Below are positions 42,260-52,858 of a stretch of DNA of 64,000 bases, piece after piece. Location: contig NC_054538.1 of the NCBI RefSeq assembly GCF_017654505.1, positions 47,632,489 through 47,696,488 on the forward strand, given 5' to 3'. The notes below the pieces were generated by a model that was given only the letters and a program-made list of their open reading frames with translations, was not told where the DNA came from and did not search any database. Position 1 is the first letter of the stretch. The number at the start of each line of letters is the position of its first letter. Both the position numbers and the translations under genes were made by a program. This DNA comes from Polyodon spathula (Eukaryota > Chordata > Actinopteri > Acipenseriformes > Polyodontidae).

Positions 42260-43100
42260 CACTGCATAGTCTGCTGAGGGGAGCATGGTGGAAAACAGCC
42301 CGGCCGCAGCGGCTACTAAGAGGGCCAGCACCGCCGCAGCCACTGCCACAGTGGCCAACACCCGCACCCCAGCTTGTCCTGACTCCCTGCCTCACTTTGC
42401 CCAAGGATGCCTGCCTCGCTTCGCCCAAGGATGCCTGCCACGCTTCGCCCAATGGATGCCTGCCTGGCATCGCCTGGGGTTGCCCATTGCCCCTCATCGC
42501 CTGGGGTGGCCCACCGCTCAGCATCGCTTGGGGTTGCCTGCCGCTCAGCATCGCCTGGGGTTGCCCGTCGCTCAGCATCGCCTGGGGTTGCCAGCTGTTC
42601 CGCATCCCCTGGGGCTGCCTGTTGCTCCACATTGCAGCAGAAAGTACTGTGGCCGGAACCCCACCAAGGGGAGCTGCCGGCCACGAAGAAGGGGGTGGAG
42701 GTCTGGAGACAACCAACCCCAGCAGCAGTTTCACTGCCGGAGATCATGGGGGAGGTCAGGAGACCTGCTCCCACTGCAGCAGTTTTACTGCCGGAGATTA
42801 TGGGGGAGGTCAGGAGACCTGCTCCCACTGCAGCTTCTTTGCTGCCGGAAGTACTGTGGTCAAAGCCTCACCAAGGGGAGCTGCTGGCTCCAAAGAAGGG
42901 GAGAGGTCAGGAGACCACCCCCCCAAGCAGCCTTTCCGCTGCCAGGACTATCCTGGCAGGAGTATGCCACCCCGCTGTCAGCATTGCTCCTGACAGCCTT
43001 ACGACCTATGGGCCCCTTGAAGCCTCCGGTCCTGGCCCAGGACTTTGTGCTGGACGTTTGGGCTTTTAAGGGGGGAGGTGAGGCCATTGAGGCCATGTGT
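42260..43100 (+). pseudogene. repeat-rich coding stretch of an LTR element
   Basis: GC-rich and open in all three plus frames over several hundred bases, so the true frame is uncertain. It contains two sets of internal tandem repeats: a unit of about 36 bases around 'catcgcctggggttgcc' (42468-42600) and a unit of about 60 bases around 'gggggaggtcaggagacctg' (42740-42850). It leads directly into a probable 3' LTR, so it is best read as the end of a retrotransposon polyprotein gene. No catalytic motif is visible. Confidence 0.45.
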
Positions 43101-43714
43101 GCTTTGCATTTTCTGGGGGGGGGGGGGGGGGGGTGGGGGGGTGTATAGTCATTGGTACATGGTATATAAACGGGTCTGTGTAACACATGTGTTTTAAAAT
43201 GTATATTTGTATTTAGGCACGGGATTGCACATCACTTCACGTGCAAGTAAAAAGTAATAATATGTGAGCACGGGGAATTGCACTTTATTAATTCACGTGC
43301 AGTTGTACCGAGACTCCAATTAAATGATTGATTAGCAATCGAGTTTTGGTACAGCTGCATAAAAGCAACATGTTTTCACCCACTCAGGGTTGGGTGTTCA
43401 GTGAGTGGAGAACGGGAGAGAGAGGAGGAGAAATAATTTGTCAACAGCTGCTATTGCGTGCTGGTGGGACCAGCACGATTCTTGTTTATTTATCTGCTCA
43501 CCGTGTTTGTTAGTGTGTCTGTCCATGCACCGTGTTTGTCTGTATAGTCGTTTTTTGTGTATCTATTTATTTTGACGTGGAGTGCCGTGTCCTGTTTCTG
43601 TTTGTTTAAACTGTTTATTTTTCAATAAACCGGAGCCAGCTGGCGTCATCATCATTTCATTTCATCCATCCTGTCTGTTGTGTTCATCATTTCCTGGTTC
43701 TGGTCTTTGTGACA
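43101..43714 (+). repeat. probable 3' LTR, same family as the 63.2-kb solo LTR
   Basis: From about 43148 the sequence matches the reverse complement of 63189-63772: both share 'aatgtatatttgtattt', 'aagtaaaaagtaataatatg', 'attgattagcaatcgagt' and 'cactcagggttgggtgttc'. It ends TTTGTGACA at 43714. The start is obscured by a long G run. No 5' LTR is in the window. Confidence 0.75.
43115..43141. repeat. long G run
   Basis: Nearly uninterrupted G tract at the presumed start of the 3' LTR. On RNA or single-stranded DNA it could form a quadruplex. It may also be a polypurine tract expanded by slippage. Confidence 0.8.
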
Positions 43715-44379
43715 TTATATTACGTGTTTCTATGTTCCTATCCTCCCTATTATCCTCTGTTGTAAGCTTTGCATCTCCAAAGGGGAGATTTAACCCTAAT
43801 TATCAGCAAACAACAACTGAACTGGCATTTTTTGTTAACTACTGTAGCTGTTTTATTCTGTAGTGAAATTATCTGCCTTATACCTGTACAAAATTAGACC
43901 CTGAAGATTTCAATCATATACTACTATGGACCTCCACAAGCAATTGCAGGCAGATATCTGGTCAGCATCTTCATCAAATGTATTGTGATTTGGAATAATT
44001 TTGTGAGCTATAACTTGTATATAAGTTAATGGCAATCATAATGAAAATGCAAACATTCACATCAGTTGATATACCCTTATCGGTTTTTACAGTTGTAGCC
44101 AGCTGACCAAGGAAATATATTATACAAATATGAACTGGAGTTGAGGCATATAATGGAAAACTATTGTCCCCACTGGGGGATATAGTTTCTGACGGGATAA
44201 TATTGCCAGAAGCCAAAGGTTGCAATGAGAATGTGTGCCATTGCTATACAAACAGACATTGTTAAAGGATTTCAAGGGCTATAGTGCAAATTATAATCAA
44301 ATTTAGTAGCTTTTAATGCATTCACGTGTTACTAATACAATAAACCAAGTTTTAACCAATCACCCTTCACTGCAGATTT
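43715..44379. other. unassigned sequence
   Basis: AT-rich; no gene or repeat recognised. It separates the LTR element from the DIRS relic. Confidence 0.45.
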
Positions 44380-44499
44380 TCGACCGTGTTCTACCTCGGC
44401 ACTGACCTCAGTGCCGATAGACCCAGTACCGACTGCTCGACACCAAGCACAGCAGCCCTGCCTACGCACGTGCCATGTCAGTGGGTTCCACTGGGTCCT

Positions 44500-45570
44500 C
44501 CACTGGTATTCACCAGTGCAACCAATGCACGGCGAAGCTGCCCAGACAGGACGAACACTGCGCCAGATGCATGGGGCCAGGCCACGCGGCCAAAGCACCA
44601 GTAGGTGAGTAGGACTGCTCTCCATGCAGAAAGTTCTCCAAAAGAACTAAGCACAGGAGAGTAGCCCTATCCCAATGGAGTCTCTTTCACCCAGAATGAG
44701 GTCCGTGTTCCAAGGTCCTCCGCAGAGGTCCTCTAGGACCCCCCCTGCCACAGTGACCAGGGAGCTCCCCCGCATACCTGAGTCACCCTCCCCTTCTCCA
44801 CCACCGGTGCAGAGGCGTAAACGCCTCTCAGGGGAAGCGAGATGGTCACTGCCAAGGCGGTACTGCTTGAGGGGGCGTTCACCAGGGGACAGGCGGTCAC
44901 CGCACAGGTACCTCTCTCCTTCCTCGCGAAAGCGCAGACGATCCCCATCGGAGGTGCCTCGGAGTTGCCCAAGCTCGGCTGAGCAGCGTTTTGAAGAGCT
45001 GGTGGAGGCCCTACTCAAATCTTAGGGCAGACTGCCCCCTACCACCGGGCAGCCCCAACTTTCACAGTCTCGTTCCCCATCCCCAGCACCTAGACATCCT
45101 AGCCCAGACGAGCTGCCTTTTACAGCATCAAGGTCAGACGTGTCTGACCCAGCCATATCCATTGGTCAAGCCATATCGGGGGGCTCCTTACCACCCCTGC
45201 CACATGTGTCGCAAAGAGAAGAGTTCCAGGCACTCATGCAGCGTGCAGCTGCAGCCACGGACATTCCCTGGCTGGCAGAACAGGAGGGAAAGGGGAACCG
45301 CTTCTTACAGCAGAAAGGGCACCCACAGCATGCCCTCCCCTTGTGCAAGGATTTTCTTATCCTGGAGCAACCCTGCCTCCTCCCCCTCAGCCTCTAGAAC
45401 AGCAGAAGCCCTGCTACACACTGCATCAGGCAGGTCTCTAGCAGCACTAGTAGCCACTCGCAGGCAACTCTGGCTAACCCAGGCCAAGGTCGTCAAGAAC
45501 GAGAAAGTAGCGCTATTAGATGCTCCCATGCAAGACTGCACCCGGGACTCCTGGGTGCTATCGACAATGA
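44500..45570 (+). pseudogene. DIRS Gag, broken
   Basis: Opens with a Cys-rich segment (HQCNQCTAKLPRQDEHCARC), then a Ser/Arg/Pro-rich stretch (44675-45025), a stop at 45023 and an acidic region with HVSQREEFQALMQRAAAATD (near 45205). It ends in LVATRRQLWLTQAKVVKNEK, the conserved end of DIRS Gag. At least two frameshifts and one stop. Confidence 0.7.
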
Positions 45571-46780
45571 GACACGGATACGCTCTACAATTCTGCATAG
45601 GTCCGCCACCCTTCAAGGGTGTGCTCCTCACCACCGTCGAACCGAGGGCGATGCTCCTTCAACAGGGGATCGCCAATCTTTGAAAAGCACACACTGAGGC
45701 GCACATAAAGCAGGTCATAGATCATGTGACTAAGCTAAGGTTCTCGATACATCGACAGAAGAGCAACTTCGTACTGTTCTCAGTCCACAGTGCTCCTGGG
45801 GATCAAACTGAACTCTGGGAGCATGCTTGCCTCACTGTCGGAAGACAGGATTTGGTCGTTCGAAGCCACACTCTCCCTATTCAGAGAGGATGATCTCCTA
45901 CAGGTCAAAATATATCAAAGGTTGTTGGGGCTGATGGCAGCCGCTTCAAGAATCCTTCCACTAGGGCTTCTGAGAATGCACCCACTTCAAGCCTGGGAAA
46001 ATATGCTCAAGGTGCACCCCGTCCTGGATTGGTACCGGCTGGTGCGAGTGTCCAGACAATCCTAAATAAGAGGTCAGTGGACATTGGCAGCAGGCACACA
46101 TAAACACCCAGGAGTTGCAAGCAGTAACCTTGGCGCTATTTCATTTTTGCCAGCAGCTAGCGCACAAACATGTGCTGGTCAGGACGGACAATACCACAGT
46201 GGTAGCCTACATAAATCACCAAGACAGCCTACGCTCACCGGGCCTTCACCACACAGCACACAGACTCCTGTCCTGGATGCACAGAAACTTGAGTTCCATC
46301 AGGGCGGTTCACCTCTCCGATGTGGACAACAAGGCAGCAGACCTCCTGTCCAGAAGAGCTCCAGACAGCTCGGAATGGAGACTGCATCCTTAAGTGGTGA
46401 AATAGATTTGGCAGAGGTTTCGTTACTGCACGAGTCAACCTCTTTGCCACAGCATTCCACTCATTGCCCCCTGTGGTTCTCCATGGAAAAAGACCGGGGC
46501 CCCCTGGGTGTAGACGCGCTAGGCCAGCCCTGGCCACAGGGGCTATTGTATGCGTTCCCTCCGCTACCATTACTACCCCTGACACTAGAGAGGATCAGGG
46601 TGGAGAGAGCACAGGTTCTGTTGGTTGCACCCAGATGGCCGAGGCACCCCTGGTTTGCTCTCCTCTCCGACATGTTGTCGGGTCAACCGTGGCAGCTCCC
46701 GCTATGCAAGGACCCCCTGTGCCAAGCAGAAGGGCTATTATGGCACCCGAACCCAGCCCAGCTCCAACTCTAGGTCTGGC
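45571..46780 (+). pseudogene. DIRS RT-RNase H with RT core deleted
   Basis: The RT N-terminus (HGYALQFCIGPPPFKGV, near 45568) jumps directly to the post-catalytic HIKQVIDHVTKLRFSIHRQK (near 45700), so roughly 150 residues including the catalytic Asp pair are missing. LLGLMAAASRILPLGLLRM and the RNase H segment (VLVRTDNTTVVAYINHQDSL, DLLSRRAPDSSEWRLHP) follow at 45940-46393. The linker to the recombinase (HCPLWFSMEKDRGPLGVDAL) runs in another frame. Confidence 0.78.
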
Positions 46781-46848
46781 CGTTGAACGGAGCTGTCTAT
46801 TCAGATGAGTTTTGCCAGATGCAGTGGTAGAAACACTACCTCTGCTGG

Positions 46849-47744
46849 GTGGAGAGCACTAGAGCCCAGTACTCATATAAATGGAAAGTTTTCCAAAACT
46901 GGTGCATTGCCAAAGGTCAGGATCCTGTGACCTGCCCTATTGAGACAATATTAACCTTCTTACAACACTTGTATGATGCAGGAAAATCAGAGTCCACTTT
47001 GAAGGTATTCCTGGCAGCAATATCAGTGTGCCATGACGAAATTGACTCTGTATCCCTTGGGGCATACTTCCTGGCAGTGCAATTTCTTAAAGGGGCTCGG
47101 AGTCTTCATCCTCCATGAAAAGTATGGTCCCCATGTGGGAGCTAAAACTGGTACTGCGGGTCCTTATTGGTCCCCCATTTGAGCCCATGGCGTCAGCAGA
47201 ACTGCGCCCTGTTTCCCTGAAGGTGGCGTTTTTAATAGCCATTACGTCTGCCAGACGAGTACGTGAGCATCATGTGCTGTCCATCAATGACACATGAACG
47301 GCTTTCACTGGAAATGACTCACGGGTAACATTAAGAACAAATCTAGCCTTTTTGCCAAAGGTGGTATCTTCATTCCATATTAACCAACCAGTGGTTTTGG
47401 AAACTTCCAGACCTCCCCTGCACGAGTCAGAGGAGGACCGTAGACAGCACAGGCTTTTCCCAGTCTGGGCTCTGCGTTGTTACCTAGATAGGACGGCGTC
47501 CTGGAGACAGTCCAACCAGCTGTTTGTCTGCTATGGGTCCCGCTGTAGAGGTCAGGCCCTATCGAAGCAATGTCTAGCCCACTGGGTGGCAGATGCTATA
47601 CGCTTGGCATATGAACAAACAGACTCCCCCTTACAGGGGGACATTACGGCCCATTCTACCAGGGGCCAGGCAACTTCATTGGCTTTCCTTCATGGCCCTC
47701 CTTGGATGAACTATGCAATGCTGCTACATGCTGACCCCAGCTGA
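46849..47744 (+). pseudogene. DIRS tyrosine recombinase, broken
   Basis: The N-terminal SAM-like part reads YSYKWKVFQNWCIAKGQDPV and AAISVCHDEIDSVSLGAYFL. The catalytic part has an Arg in SARRVREHHVL (near 47250) and the HxxR pair in AHSTRGQATSLAFLHG (near 47650). There are stops at 47116 and 47295, and a frame change near the end removes the expected catalytic Tyr region. In DIRS elements this enzyme integrates circular cDNA without target duplication. Confidence 0.82.
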
Positions 47745-47960
47745 CCTCTGATTTCGAAAGAAAATGGCGATATGCTACTGTGAGGATGTCCCTCTTCAGA
47801 AGGAGGTGGGAGGGACTTCCTCCTTACAGCAGCGCCCTGATAGGGCAGCTTTTTTATATATACTCAGTGATTGACAGTAAGAGAGGGCTCTTCCCATTCG
47901 GTAATGGTTGTCATTCTTTTTCAGGGAACCAGGGTTATGGTAATAACCTAACGATATGAG

Positions 47961-49317
47961 CTCTTGAAGGGGGAACATTCTATCATGTGTGGAGGAGTTG
48001 AAAAGCAAGTGCCAATTACATTTTGAAGAATTTCATGAATAACTTCGATCAGATCAAAAAGTTATGTAGTCAAGATATTCAGGTAGATGTAGACCTTTTT
48101 AAACACAATACAATGTTTGAAGCCAGAACATAAATATAAATCTGCAAGCAGTTTAATACAGTCCTGCACAGGTACTGAAAAGTATTATATCCTCAGGTAT
48201 CATTCTGGTAACATCAAAATGGGGTATACCCCTGCAGCACTTCTTCTATTAATACCATGTGCTATAGAAAGCCTGTCTCACATTGTGCCATATCCATTTC
48301 TATACACTGGGCATCATATCTTTCTTTAGTGTGTAAGATGGATTCCTTTTGACTGATTTTGTTTTGCATGTCATTACATGTCCTGCACTTCTGAAAAGCA
48401 ATCCAACCCCAATCTTAAATCCACCAATATAATTTGCAGCCAAAGTATCACCATTAACACTGATCATGCACCCCTGGTCTGATGCTGAAAACCATTAATG
48501 TTAACATTTGTTCCTTGTACCAGTTTATCCAGTGCTTAGTCATGTGGTTAAGCATTATGTCTATTCCATAGAGAGCTATTATTATTCTGCTAACTACAGA
48601 TAGCCACAAGCCTTATAGAAGCTAGTTTTGATCGGTAAATAGGAGACAAGTTGGCAATTACATAGTAGAAAACACCTATCTTATGTGTTCCAGCTTATTT
48701 TCCCAATGGATTGCATATTTCCAGATCATCATAGTACAACATAATCTGCAATGCTGTTTTATCAAGTCTAAAAACAGCAAGCTCACAAAATACAGACCCA
48801 AGACAAATATCCCAAAGAAATCCTGGAGCATGGACAGACACTGCATTTAGAAGCTAAAAAGGTGGCCATCTTGAACAATCTGCTCAATACACTGAATTAT
48901 GGGGATATATATTTATATGAATGAATCCTGATTTATTTTTAATTTTCCTTTAACACACTATAGTCTTTGCCCAACGTAAACTTCAACTGGCTCCTGCAGG
49001 AATAATAAAAGAGACAAATTGTAGGGCCACACATATATATTCAAATTTTTTTTTTAAAATACTTTAAACAGCATGAAAAATCAGTTTCTTTAAACTAACA
49101 CTTTTCTAACATTTACACCTTTTTATATTTGAAACAAAAAATATTTTTGACTTCTGTTTTAATTTTACAGATATGGGATCTGGAAATGTAAGCATTAATG
49201 TATGTAATTTTTATGCATTTTAGATCAAATCAGCTACCAAAAATACTTTTTCTGAATATTTTATTTTGCGCTTTAGTATGGCAAAAATTTAACTTCTATT
49301 CTATTTTAATTAGGGCC
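47961..49317. other. unassigned AT-rich sequence
   Basis: No gene, RNA or known repeat recognised over about 1.35 kb. Open frames are short and without motifs. Confidence 0.5.
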
Positions 49318-49826
49318 TGTGGAAGGGTGGTGGGAAATTCACTGACACACACGGGAGACAGAAGGTTTTATTTGCAGCACTGCTCAGGTGCCCAGTTTTA
49401 GTTAGGTCATTTTCTTTTCATCATTTGTCGCCAGATGGTAAACAGGGGTTGCACTTGTACCAGTCAGCATGAATAGGTGCTCTGAAATAATAATGAAAAC
49501 CAAAGGCGAAATAAAAAGTGAAAATAAAACACGTAATAAAACTGCAAAATAAAGGTGCTGCTTATGCAGTGCCCCCACTGCCGCTAAGCCAGTCAGTTCG
49601 GGTCTCCGTCCTACGCTCGGCTATTCTTTATACACTGGGGTGGCCAGAGTTCCCTATATATGTACACACATCCCCCTCTGGTATGTAGTCATTTATTTAA
49701 ATTCTTGTCTTATTTATTTAAGGCGAACTGTCTTCCTCAGTTGTGCTTGCCCTGTTTTGTTCTTTCTTCACCTCTGGCATTTGTGCCTGGTCTTTGTTTA
49801 CACTGGCATCTTCCACTAGTGTCACA
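49318..49826 (-). repeat. possible degraded solo LTR
   Basis: Begins TGTGGAAGGGTGG and ends TAGTGTCACA (plus sense), the TG...CA form of other minus-strand LTRs here, with an internal TTTTATTTCGCC-like A/T-rich polyadenylation region in reverse. Flanking bases GGGCC and GGGTA match at only three of five positions, so the limits are uncertain. Confidence 0.4.
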
Positions 49827-50794
49827 GGGTATGCCCTGTCAGGCCACCCAATGCATAGCCTAGAGCAGTTCTTATGGGCCGAGCAACCACCCCAAAGCCC
49901 ACCTCTCAACCACTCAGAGAGAGGGAAAGCCAACACACCTTCCTCCCAACCTCTCTTTGTCATTACCATGATTGACAGGTGGATCTTACAAGGCTGCTTC
50001 CCTCATCCTGCAGGTCCTCACAGAACTTCAACTGTCAATTCATTGTACTTTTATTTATTGCACATTTGGATGTTTATTCATATTTAATTTCATGTTTGTT
50101 TTATTTTATTTAACTTTTTTCTGCACATTTTGATTTAGTATATTTAGATGCTTAGATGTCAATTTAAATTAAATCCTCTCCTCAGCCTCCATAGATGTAA
50201 ATGAGAAAGCCAAACATGCACAGCATTAAAACCCAGGGCTTCTTCAGGATGAGAGGTTGTCTTGTAATGTGAAACCTGGGTTCATCTGGAGGTAACGTGT
50301 ACTCACCCGATGAGGGTGTGAAATTAAAAAAGTGTGTTGAGGACCCCTTTTCTTACACTATATAATCTCTCATCACTTATTTTAAATATTTTTAAAACAA
50401 TTTCACAAAACATACCACAAAACAACAATGTTCCATAATTAAATTGTTTAGCATGTATACCGGCATTATGTAGGCTTTGAAACACATGGCCCTTGATCTC
50501 ACTCATCATTTGCTGAACAAATCCATTAGTTGCACAAGTCACAGCATTTACTGTTGTCTGAGAAAAATAGTAAACATTGGCTTAAATACAATTTTAAGTA
50601 CTTAATCATTGTAATTGATCCTAATGTTATACACAGTTTAGCATAAAGAAATACAGCCTAGCTATGACATTGCTGTCCTGAAACATCGTGCCCCCATCAT
50701 TATTAATAATAGAATGCAATTTGCATCTGTCAACAATTTTCATATATTTCATATTATTATTTATTTCAATGCATTAAATTATGCATTACATCCT
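49827..50794. other. unassigned sequence
   Basis: The first 200 bases may continue the preceding LTR-like element. The rest is AT-rich with no recognised content. Confidence 0.4.
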
Positions 50795-50925
50795 AGAATC
50801 ATTCAAGCAGCTGCTTGATGAGATTCTGGGATCAATAAGCTACTAACAACCAAACGAGCAAGATGGGTCGAATGGCCTCCTCTCGTTTGTAAACTTTATG
50901 TTCTTGTGTTCTATGTTCTATGCTT
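50795..50925 (+). repeat. CR1-type LINE 3' end, short copy
   Basis: Only the last 130 bases of CR1 are present ('gcttgatgagattctgggat' through 'aagatgggtcgaatggcctc'), ending in 'ttctatg' repeats. A tRNA-like 'gtgggttcacgccc' (box B-like) follows at 50940-50953 and may be a SINE remnant. Confidence 0.8.
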
Positions 50926-51004
50926 TAATGCGAGAGGTCGTGGGTTCACGCCCGCCCTCCGCCTGTGTGTGGATTGCCTCATATAATTCATAATTTTATT
51001 GGAT

Positions 51005-51323
51005 GCACAGCTCCAGAAAAAAGACTGGGGGAGGACGTGACGTACTATACAGGGCATTGTGGTGATTGAAGACTGGGGGAGGATGTGATATACTAAACAG
51101 GGCATCGTGGTGATTGAAGACAGGGAGAGGATGTGATATACTATACAGGGCATCGTGGTGATTGAAGACAGGGAGAGGATGTGATATACTATACAGGGCA
51201 TCGTGGTGATTGAAGACAGGGAGAGGATGTGATATACTATACAGGGCATTGTGGTGATTGAAGACAGGGCGAGGACGTGATATACTATACAGGGCATCGT
51301 GGTGCTTGAAGATGGGGGAGGAT
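51005..51323. repeat. 48-bp minisatellite, about six copies
   Basis: The motif 'agggcatcgtggtgattgaa' recurs at 51051, 51099, 51147, 51195, 51243 and 51291, an exact 48-base period. Since 48 is a multiple of three, the minus strand stays open and encodes a 16-residue repeat (ITTMPCIVYHILSLSS) for over 140 codons. It directly precedes the CR1 5' end. I do not regard the minus-strand frame as a gene. Confidence 0.92.
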
Positions 51324-51943
51324 GTGTGTGGCAGAGCACAGATATACCTTTATAGATTGGCAGGGATGGGGTTAAATTCCCCTCCCTGCCTGGGTTTATT
51401 GTGTTCAGGTGGCTAGGGTTGATTGGAGTAATTAACGATCAATCATCACCCAGCTACCTGACATAAAAGGAGGCCTCAGCTTCCCATTAGATGGAGGAGG
51501 GAGCTGAGGAAGCAAGCTGGGTGGAAGCGACAGCGAGTGGGAGAAGTACCAGCGTGGAAAAGTACAGAGCAGTTTAGAAGCAGTAAGGAGAAATTACATC
51601 TTGAATTGCTTTAGTCAGAAAACAGAGGACATTGGGGAAACACAGCAGCAGCTCAAAGTCAAACAGCCGTGTGTGTTTTTCTGATAACAAACAAGCTGAA
51701 ACTCGGAGCAGCTGATTCAAATTCAGCGCCGTTCTGAGACACGGGCGAGGGGAGGAGCCAACAGCACAGCAGAAGAACGCAGTTAAACGAGGCAGTCTTC
51801 CCAGCGACAGCGAGTGGAAGCGACAGCGAGTGGGAGAAGTACAGGCGTGGAAAAGTACAGAGCAGTTTAGAAGCAGTTTGAAAGCAGGTTGACGGCTGCA
51901 GAAGAAACTAAACTTCAAAAGAAAAACCCTCAACAACACCTGC
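51324..51943 (+). promoter_or_regulatory. CR1 5' UTR with a duplicated module
   Basis: A block of about 65 bases ('ggaagcgacagcgagtggga' through 'acagagcagtttagaagcag') occurs at 51521-51585 and again at 51807-51880. Duplicated 5' UTR modules in LINEs often carry the internal promoter; that role here is inferred. Confidence 0.65.
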
Positions 51944-52858
51944 TTGATGTGGGAAATCCGAGAAAACCCAGCGGAGCTAAACCAAGTGTGCGTAAAGTGT
52001 CGAGCAATCCAGGACTTGCATAAACTAGTAAGTATGCTAGAAATGAAGCTGGAAGAAGTGCGACAGCAACAGGATCTTGAGGAACTGGCACACCCACAAT
52101 TCATGGAAGTCTGCATCACCCTAACAGACTGAAAGCCACCAGGGAGATAGAAGGTCAGAACAGCTGGGTTCAGGTAGGCAGAAGCAGGGAAAAAAAGAAA
52201 CTTCGTCAAACACAACCACCAGAAAATAAAAATAACCAACAGATTTGAGTCACTTCAGAATTTTGATGAGCAGAACCAACAACAAGAGAATGAAAGGAAC
52301 AACATCCAGGACCCCATTGACAGTGGTGACCAGAGAGCAAAAAGAAGGGAGGTCATGATTGTTGGGGACTCCATATTGAGAAACACAGCAAGTTCAATTC
52401 GCAGTTTGAACCCCCTTACTACAACAGTGTGCTGCCTTCCGGGAGCCTCGGTCAAGCACATCACTGAGAACGTGGACAGGCTCCTAGAACAAACAGGAGA
52501 CGACCAGGTAGTAGTCGTCCACATCGGTACAAACAACATTGGAAGAGACAGACCAAAATCCCTGCAAAACAAATTCAGAGAGCTAGGAAGGAAATTAAAA
52601 GAGAAAACCAAAACTGTGGTATTTTCTGGTATACTACCGGCACCTTGCAAAGGACCATATGGACAGCTGGAAATAATTAATCAAAATGCATGGCTAAAGA
52701 CGTGGTGCACACGGGAAGGCTTCACCTATCTTGAACATTGGACCACATTCTACAACGAGAACTATCTGTATAGACGGGACGGACTGCACTTAAATAAAAA
52801 GGGAACCAGTCTACTTGGAGAAAAGATCCTCGAGCAGGTTCAGAAGCATTTAAACTAG
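51944..52858 (+). pseudogene. CR1 ORF1 protein (coiled coil plus SGNH esterase), frameshifted
   Basis: The N-terminal piece (51944-52132) has CVKCRAIQDLHK and a Leu/Glu heptad run (LVSMLEMKLEEVRQQQDLEE). Reading continues in the next frame (SWVQVGRSREKKKLR) and returns to the first near 52250. The esterase domain (52355-52858) has its catalytic Ser in IVGDSILRN, the HIGTNNIGRD block and the Asp-His pair in RRDGLHLNKKG, so the active site is intact. Two compensating frameshifts (about 52130 and 52245) break the protein. In CR1 elements ORF1p binds RNA; the esterase may act on lipids. Confidence 0.82.

Larger units (their letters stand above)
44380..47960 (+). mobile_element. DIRS-type retrotransposon relic
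   Basis: The order Gag, RT, RNase H, then a tyrosine recombinase, with no LTRs, is characteristic of DIRS elements. The 3' end includes 'ggaaccagggttatggtaat' (47924-47943), which resembles the terminal repeats of fish DIRS copies. A matching 5' terminal repeat was not found. Stops and deletions throughout make it non-autonomous. Confidence 0.85.

Noticed and set aside
42252..42828. Long minus-strand frames opposite the GC-rich repeat region
   Set aside because: The tandem repeats keep several frames open on both strands. The plus strand fits better as an LTR-element gene leading into its 3' LTR.
50936..50970. Possible tRNA gene after the short CR1 tail
   Set aside because: Only a box B-like sequence is visible; no box A, acceptor stem or cloverleaf could be made. 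It may be a SINE remnant.
51005..51323. CRISPR array
   Set aside because: The repeats are contiguous 48-base units without unique spacers, in a vertebrate genome.
50911..51339. 142-residue minus-strand frame with a 16-residue repeat
   Set aside because: It is a by-product of a 48-bp minisatellite whose period is a multiple of three; there is no other sign of a gene.
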